Assembly (NCBI GenBank): GCA_003647675.1
Contig: QMNH01000026.1
Coordinates: 1-9,607 of the forward strand
DNA: 9,607 nt
Direction of reading: 5' to 3'
Source: Candidatus Falkowiibacteriota bacterium
GTDB taxonomy: Bacteria > Patescibacteriota > Patescibacteriia > Patescibacteriales > UBA12075
Within the stretch, counting starts at the first letter, position 1, and every line of letters begins with the position of its first letter. The position numbers and the translations under genes are program-made. Shown one piece after another: positions 6,411 through 9,607 of this stretch. The notes beneath the pieces were generated by a model. That model did not search any database and was not told the origin of the DNA. It saw only the letters and a list, made by a program, of their open reading frames with translations.

Positions 6411-6932
6411 ATGAATAAAATTAAAATTAGCGCGATTTTAATTATTTTGGCTATTATTTTTTTCCCGTTAAAAATTGCGCTGGCTGATATAATATTACAA
6501 GGAGAAGAAAACGCTATTCAAACCGCTTCTCTTTTTTTAATTCCTGAAAAAAGCTCGTTTTTAAACCCCGACTATATAACTCTAAATTTAATAGTCAGCC
6601 CGGAAAACGCGGAAATAAACGCGGTAAGCGCTTATTTATCTTTCGACACTTCTAAATTACAACTTGTTAGCACGAATAAAAACAATTCATTTTGCTCTTT
6701 TTTTGTCTCGGAAAATATTAATAACGACTTAGGTCGTTATGATTTAACCTGCGCCACACTCGGAAACAGCGCCAGCACTACTTCGGAGGTCATAAGTCTG
6801 ACTTTTCAAAAACTGGAAACCGGCTGGACTAAATTAAATATTTTAGATAATTCCCAGGTTTTAGCGCATAACGGACTGGGCACCAATATTCTTGGCTCTA
6901 GCGAGATACATAATATACTTCTGGTAAAATAA
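6411..6932 (+). CDS. Small secreted cohesin-like domain protein
   Basis: The 173-aa protein has a clear signal peptide: a basic N-terminus (MNKIKIS), a hydrophobic core (8-24) and a likely cut after ALA (25). The rest is one cohesin-like beta domain (about 39-173). It begins ASLFLIP, has the ISFD-like segment AYLSFDTSKLQLV (74-86) and ends with VLAHNGLGTNIL (150-161). The last segment matches VLANDGKGTNIL in the membrane protein encoded at 7109-8878. Cys95 and Cys114 could form a disulfide after export. Unlike the neighbouring paralogs it has no Ig-like modules and no membrane helix, so it is probably released or held by a partner. True cohesins bind dockerins in cellulosomes; no dockerin is visible here, and the ligand is unknown. 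It has its own promoter and terminator and faces the paralogs tail to tail. Confidence 0.8.
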   Translation: MNKIKISAILIILAIIFFPLKIALADIILQGEENAIQTASLFLIPEKSSFLNPDYITLNLIVSPENAEINAVSAYLSFDTSKLQLVSTNKNNSFCSFFVSENINNDLGRYDLTCATLGNSASTTSEVISLTFQKLETGWTKLNILDNSQVLAHNGLGTNILGSSEIHNILLVK

Positions 6933-6946
6933 TAATTTTAAAAAAT

Positions 6947-6980
6947 AAAATGAGGCTAAATTGCTTAGCCTTATTTTTTT
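6947..6980 (+). terminator. Intrinsic terminator of the secreted cohesin-like gene
   Basis: ATGAGGCTAA (6950-6959) pairs with TTAGCCTTAT (6965-6974), with one G-U pair, around a 5-nt loop. It is followed by a run of seven T (6974-6980). It lies about 15 bp past the stop codon. Confidence 0.88.
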
Positions 6981-7011
6981 GTAAATGGAAAAGTAATTAA
7001 AAAATGTTTTT

Positions 7012-7045
7012 CTGCTCCAGCAGAATCTCCTGCAAGGGATTCTGC
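7012..7045. other. Palindromes in the convergent intergenic region
   Basis: GCAGAATC (7020-7027) and GATTCTGC (7038-7045) are perfect inverted repeats. Adding CC/GG inside them, with one bulged T, gives a 10-bp stem around TGCAA. A competing small hairpin CTGC-TCCA-GCAG (7012-7023) uses part of the same arm. No U-tract follows on either strand, so this is not a simple terminator. It could be a 3' RNA structure or a short repeat element. Confidence 0.55.
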
Positions 7046-7053
7046 CGAAACGA

Positions 7054-7081
7054 AAGAAAGCCGAATTTTTTCGGCTTTCTT
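7054..7081 (-). terminator. Probable terminator of the surface-protein operon
   Basis: AAGAAAGCCGAA (7054-7065) and TTCGGCTTTCTT (7070-7081) form a perfect 12-bp stem around a 4-nt loop, 27 bp past the stop of the gene ending at 7109. On the minus strand the tail is U-rich but interrupted (TCGTTT). On the plus strand it is followed by GCTTTATTG. It may work in both directions. Confidence 0.65.
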
Positions 7082-7109
7082 GCTTTATTGTTTTCTTGCT
7101 TTATTGTTT
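7078..7109. repeat. Perfect 16-bp tandem duplication
   Basis: TCTTGCTTTATTGTTT occurs twice in a row (7078-7093 and 7094-7109) with no mismatch. The first copy overlaps the terminator stem. The second reaches into the TAA stop codon of the membrane-protein gene, without changing the protein. Confidence 0.9.
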
Positions 7110-8878
7110 TATTTCAAAATCTCCTCCACGTCCTTTACTTCCTTTATAGACTTCTTCTCGTTAACGTCAACCGTCTTTTTTAAATTAAGCTTAGTTTTTT
7201 CTTTTTCTTTCCTGTAGCCAGTCTTGCCTTCATATTTGGCGAGCGCTAAAAATTCCTGATCAATCGCTTTTTTCATAGCCAAAGCGTTTTTATGTATTAT
7301 CTCCTCTATTTCCAAAGTTTCTTTTTTTAGCCTTCTTCTAATCAAACCGGCGATATATAAAATAAGTAATACTATCAGAATAATCATAAATATCAAGCTA
7401 ACAAATACCGTAAAATAATTTATCACAAACGACCCGACTACCGCGAACACCGGCGGTGAAACCAGAAAGCTTATTTTATTTGATGGACCGCTTTTAAGAC
7501 CGTTTTTATTTTCAGCTTCTACCCAAACGACGTAGCGGCCATTATCCAATCCCGTATTGTATATGTAGAACCACCGGCCGCTAATATCGCTAGTAGTAGA
7601 GGCCGTGACAATAATCTTACCGGCTTTTTCTATATATACGTTAACCACCCCGCTCTCCGAGGCGGAGCCATTCATAAAAAATTGATCAGAAGATTTTATT
7701 TCACCGGAATAATTTTCTATAACCGGCGCTTTGATCGGTTCAATCGTAAACTGCGCCGTAGCCAATCTTTCGTTGCCGGCTTTATCGATCGCTTTAACCA
7801 TGGCAATCTGATCTCCAATGTTTAAATTAGACACTTTGAAAGACTTGGCTTCCGCGTCGACTTCAAACGATTCTTTTTCCAAGCTGCCGGCATAAACTAA
7901 ATATTTATCAAGTCCCGAATCCTTGTCACTGGTTTCAAAAAGTAATTCCGGCCAATCATCTTCCGCCGTCTGAACTTTTATCTCAAAAGGAAGGGGCGGT
8001 ATAGTGTCGACCATTACCCGAAAATGCGCTGTTGTTCCCCATCGGCTGTCGTCTTTATATTTAAGATGTAAATACCAAGCTCCGTCTTTAACGTTTTCAT
8101 ACGTTTTCTCGCCGAATAACCCGTCTGATGACGGTCCGGGGTCAATAATCGGATTCTCGTCAAAAGCAATGCTTACCCCGGTTACTCCCTCCGGCAATTC
8201 CCATCTAAATACTACTGTTGTTTCGTTGTACCATTTGTCCTGATCCGCGTGGGTTGGGGAAGTAATGACCGGCTTATTATAATCAGGCTCAATCTTTTCT
8301 TCTTGCCTCGGAGCCTCTCCCGAAGCCTGCGGACTGGTTACTTTTGGGGAAATCGTGTAGCTGCCGCTGCCCATGCTGGCTAAAATATTGGTACCTTTGC
8401 CGTCATTGGCTAAAACCGCGCCAGAAGCAAACCGGACTTGTGCTCCCCCGGTTTTCTTGCCCCGAAAAGTAATAGTCATAATATGTCCGGCCGTTCCCTT
8501 GTAGGCCGGCGGGGGCAATCCGCCGCCAAAACTGATCGTGCCGGCCGGATTTGAATAAGACGGCTCCGTGGTCCAAAAAGGAAATATTGACCCGCCTTTC
8601 GAAACGCCGGTAACTTCCAGTAAATTATTATCAAAGCTGATTACGCCTTCAGCCGCGTTTACTACCTCACCGCCGGTATTAACCTTAACAGCAACCGAAA
8701 ACTTCCCGCCAATAACATAAGTACCGGAAGAAGGCGCTAAATACAGGGAAGCGGCGGCGGCGCTGGTTTCCTGGACATTAAAAAAACAAACAATGATTGG
8801 CAAAAACGCCAAAAAAGTTATTTTAAAGAAAATATTTTTTATTAAATTGTTGTTGAGTCCGGTATTATTCCTCCTCAT
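7109..8878 (-). CDS. Surface membrane protein: cohesin-like domain, Ig-like modules, C-terminal anchor
   Basis: The 589-aa protein is built as follows. A signal peptide occupies 1 to about 41 (hydrophobic 20-34, cut near ETSA). A cohesin-like domain spans 43-178, with ASLYLAP, ISFDNNLLEV (80-89) and VLANDGKGTNIL (155-166). A Pro/Glu-rich linker runs to about 200. Next is an Ig/FN3-like module (201-290) with SPTHADQDKWY and WELPEGVTGVS, a style common in CPR surface proteins. Then comes an IPPLPF...VKAIDKAGNE module (293-380) and another bacterial Ig-like module (384-473). One membrane helix (about 482-512) and a charged cytoplasmic tail of about 75 residues end the protein. The protein should stand on the cell surface and bind something through its N-terminal domain; the ligand is unknown. 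The ATG at 8878 is fixed by AAGGAG five bases upstream. It overlaps the end of the upstream gene by 14 bp, so the two are translated from one mRNA. Confidence 0.85.
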   Translation of the reverse strand: MRRNNTGLNNNLIKNIFFKITFLAFLPIIVCFFNVQETSAAAASLYLAPSSGTYVIGGKFSVAVKVNTGGEVVNAAEGVISFDNNLLEVTGVSKGGSIFPFWTTEPSYSNPAGTISFGGGLPPPAYKGTAGHIMTITFRGKKTGGAQVRFASGAVLANDGKGTNILASMGSGSYTISPKVTSPQASGEAPRQEEKIEPDYNKPVITSPTHADQDKWYNETTVVFRWELPEGVTGVSIAFDENPIIDPGPSSDGLFGEKTYENVKDGAWYLHLKYKDDSRWGTTAHFRVMVDTIPPLPFEIKVQTAEDDWPELLFETSDKDSGLDKYLVYAGSLEKESFEVDAEAKSFKVSNLNIGDQIAMVKAIDKAGNERLATAQFTIEPIKAPVIENYSGEIKSSDQFFMNGSASESGVVNVYIEKAGKIIVTASTTSDISGRWFYIYNTGLDNGRYVVWVEAENKNGLKSGPSNKISFLVSPPVFAVVGSFVINYFTVFVSLIFMIILIVLLILYIAGLIRRRLKKETLEIEEIIHKNALAMKKAIDQEFLALAKYEGKTGYRKEKEKTKLNLKKTVDVNEKKSIKEVKDVEEILK

Positions 8879-9607
8879 TTTTTCTCCTTGATTTTTTTCT
8901 TCTTATTAAAATATATAAAACAATAAATAGCAATGCAATTACTATTAATAATAACACGACTTTATGTATTAAGGGAAATTTAACGGTTTGCACCTTCTCT
9001 ATGGGCGGAATATATTCAACAGTTCGTTCGTTTCCGGCCTTATCAACCGCTTTAACTTTTATTATACTGGTTAGGCTTTGATCTTTTAATAAAAACGGCA
9101 TTTCTCCTTCCGTCCACTGGGGCGCCTCTTTTTTCTCGCCCAATAATTTCTCGTACCATTTTAGCTTCGGTAATTCACTGATCATTTCTTCCGGTTTAAT
9201 CTCCAAAATTTCGTAATGATCAACGCCTGACTGCTTATCATTTGTTAAAAAAATAATATAATATTTTCCTTCAAAAATATCATCCCTTTGATGCAATTCT
9301 ATGACAAACGGCTCCGGTGGAATATTGTCGCTGGCTATTATATTCCGCCATTCCTCATTACTGCCCATAGAAACATTTGAATAATTTATTTTCGCGCCCC
9401 TAGTTGTTAAATCATCCTCTGTTCCCAGTCCGTCATTCAATAAGGCTCTGGTTTTGGTGGTAAAATCAATTTCTATGACATTTTTCAATTCATCGCTCAC
9501 TGTTAAGCTCGGAACCTGAAAAACTAAGCTCCCCAATATATTACTCTGTCCCGGATCTCCCGGAATTCGCCCACAATAGCCGCCAGGAATGCCACCGGCA
9601 AAATAAA
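8865..9607 (-). CDS. Membrane-anchored cohesin-like protein (5' end outside window)
   Basis: The frame stays open from the stop at 8865 to the right edge (246 codons visible), so the gene starts outside. A TTG at 9536 could be mistaken for a start but lies inside the domain. The visible part begins in a cohesin-like domain (FAGGIPGGYCGRIPGDPG, then ALLNDGLGTEDDL). A module with DNIPPEPF and VKAVDKAGNER follows (about 93-195), then one membrane helix (about 213-234) and a short basic tail (RRKKSRRKNEEE). The domain order, and the IPPxPF and DKAGNE motifs, match the next gene downstream, so the two are tandem paralogs. This one lacks the SPTH module and the second Ig-like module, and has a much shorter tail. 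It is the upstream member of a two-gene or longer operon. A signal peptide is expected outside the window. Confidence 0.82.
   Translation of the reverse strand, partial: YFAGGIPGGYCGRIPGDPGQSNILGSLVFQVPSLTVSDELKNVIEIDFTTKTRALLNDGLGTEDDLTTRGAKINYSNVSMGSNEEWRNIIASDNIPPEPFVIELHQRDDIFEGKYYIIFLTNDKQSGVDHYEILEIKPEEMISELPKLKWYEKLLGEKKEAPQWTEGEMPFLLKDQSLTSIIKVKAVDKAGNERTVEYIPPIEKVQTVKFPLIHKVVLLLIVIALLFIVLYILIRRKKSRRKNEEE
8884..8889 (-). promoter_or_regulatory. Shine-Dalgarno for the gene at 7109-8878
   Basis: AAGGAG lies five bases before the ATG at 8878, inside the last codons of the upstream gene. It is the only convincing Shine-Dalgarno in the window. It supports this start and suggests coupled translation of the overlapping pair. 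Confidence 0.75.

Overview
The window is AT-rich. Every stop codon I can check is TAA, and no in-frame TGA is needed in any gene. Most starts lack a Shine-Dalgarno sequence. It carries three aminoacyl-tRNA synthetase genes next to a family of secreted or membrane-anchored proteins built from a cohesin-like domain and Ig-like modules. The SPTH...KWY module and the conserved NDGxGTNIL motif are typical of Candidate Phyla Radiation genomes (Patescibacteria, Parcubacteria-like). That assignment is inferred from protein style; there is no rRNA or other marker here to prove it.

Layout, left to right. (1) Positions 1-1023, minus strand: a P-loop ATPase of the AAA_14/DUF4143 type, cut by the left edge. 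(2) 1098-1130: a perfect hairpin that probably terminates glyS. (3) 1171-2589, minus: dimeric-type glycyl-tRNA synthetase. Its leader (2590-2777) has a consensus promoter (TTGACA, 16 bp, TATAAT) and what reads as a complete T-box riboswitch: a 5' hairpin, a Stem III-like hairpin, an antiterminator with the tRNA-binding UGGAACC bulge, and a competing intrinsic terminator. The 5' domain is far shorter than a classical Stem I. This is the most interesting feature of the window. (4) 2854-6283, minus: a probable tyrS-argS-nudix operon, with one promoter upstream of tyrS. (5) 6284-6410: a divergent promoter region. (6) 6411-6932, plus: a small secreted protein that is a single cohesin-like domain. 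(7) 6933-7108: a convergent intergenic region with terminators, an extra palindrome and a perfect 16-bp tandem duplication. (8) 7109-9607, minus: two overlapping genes for type I membrane proteins sharing one plan, namely a cohesin-like domain, an IPPxPF / VDKAGNE module, one membrane helix and a basic cytoplasmic tail. The upstream gene is cut by the right edge; its coding frame is open to the end of the window.

How the parts work together. The left two thirds serve translation: charging of Gly, Arg and Tyr tRNAs, with glyS apparently controlled by the charging state of tRNA-Gly. The right third encodes cell-surface proteins. The three cohesin-like domains there are recognisably related and probably arose by local duplication. 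No tRNA, rRNA, CRISPR array, transposase or phage gene was seen.
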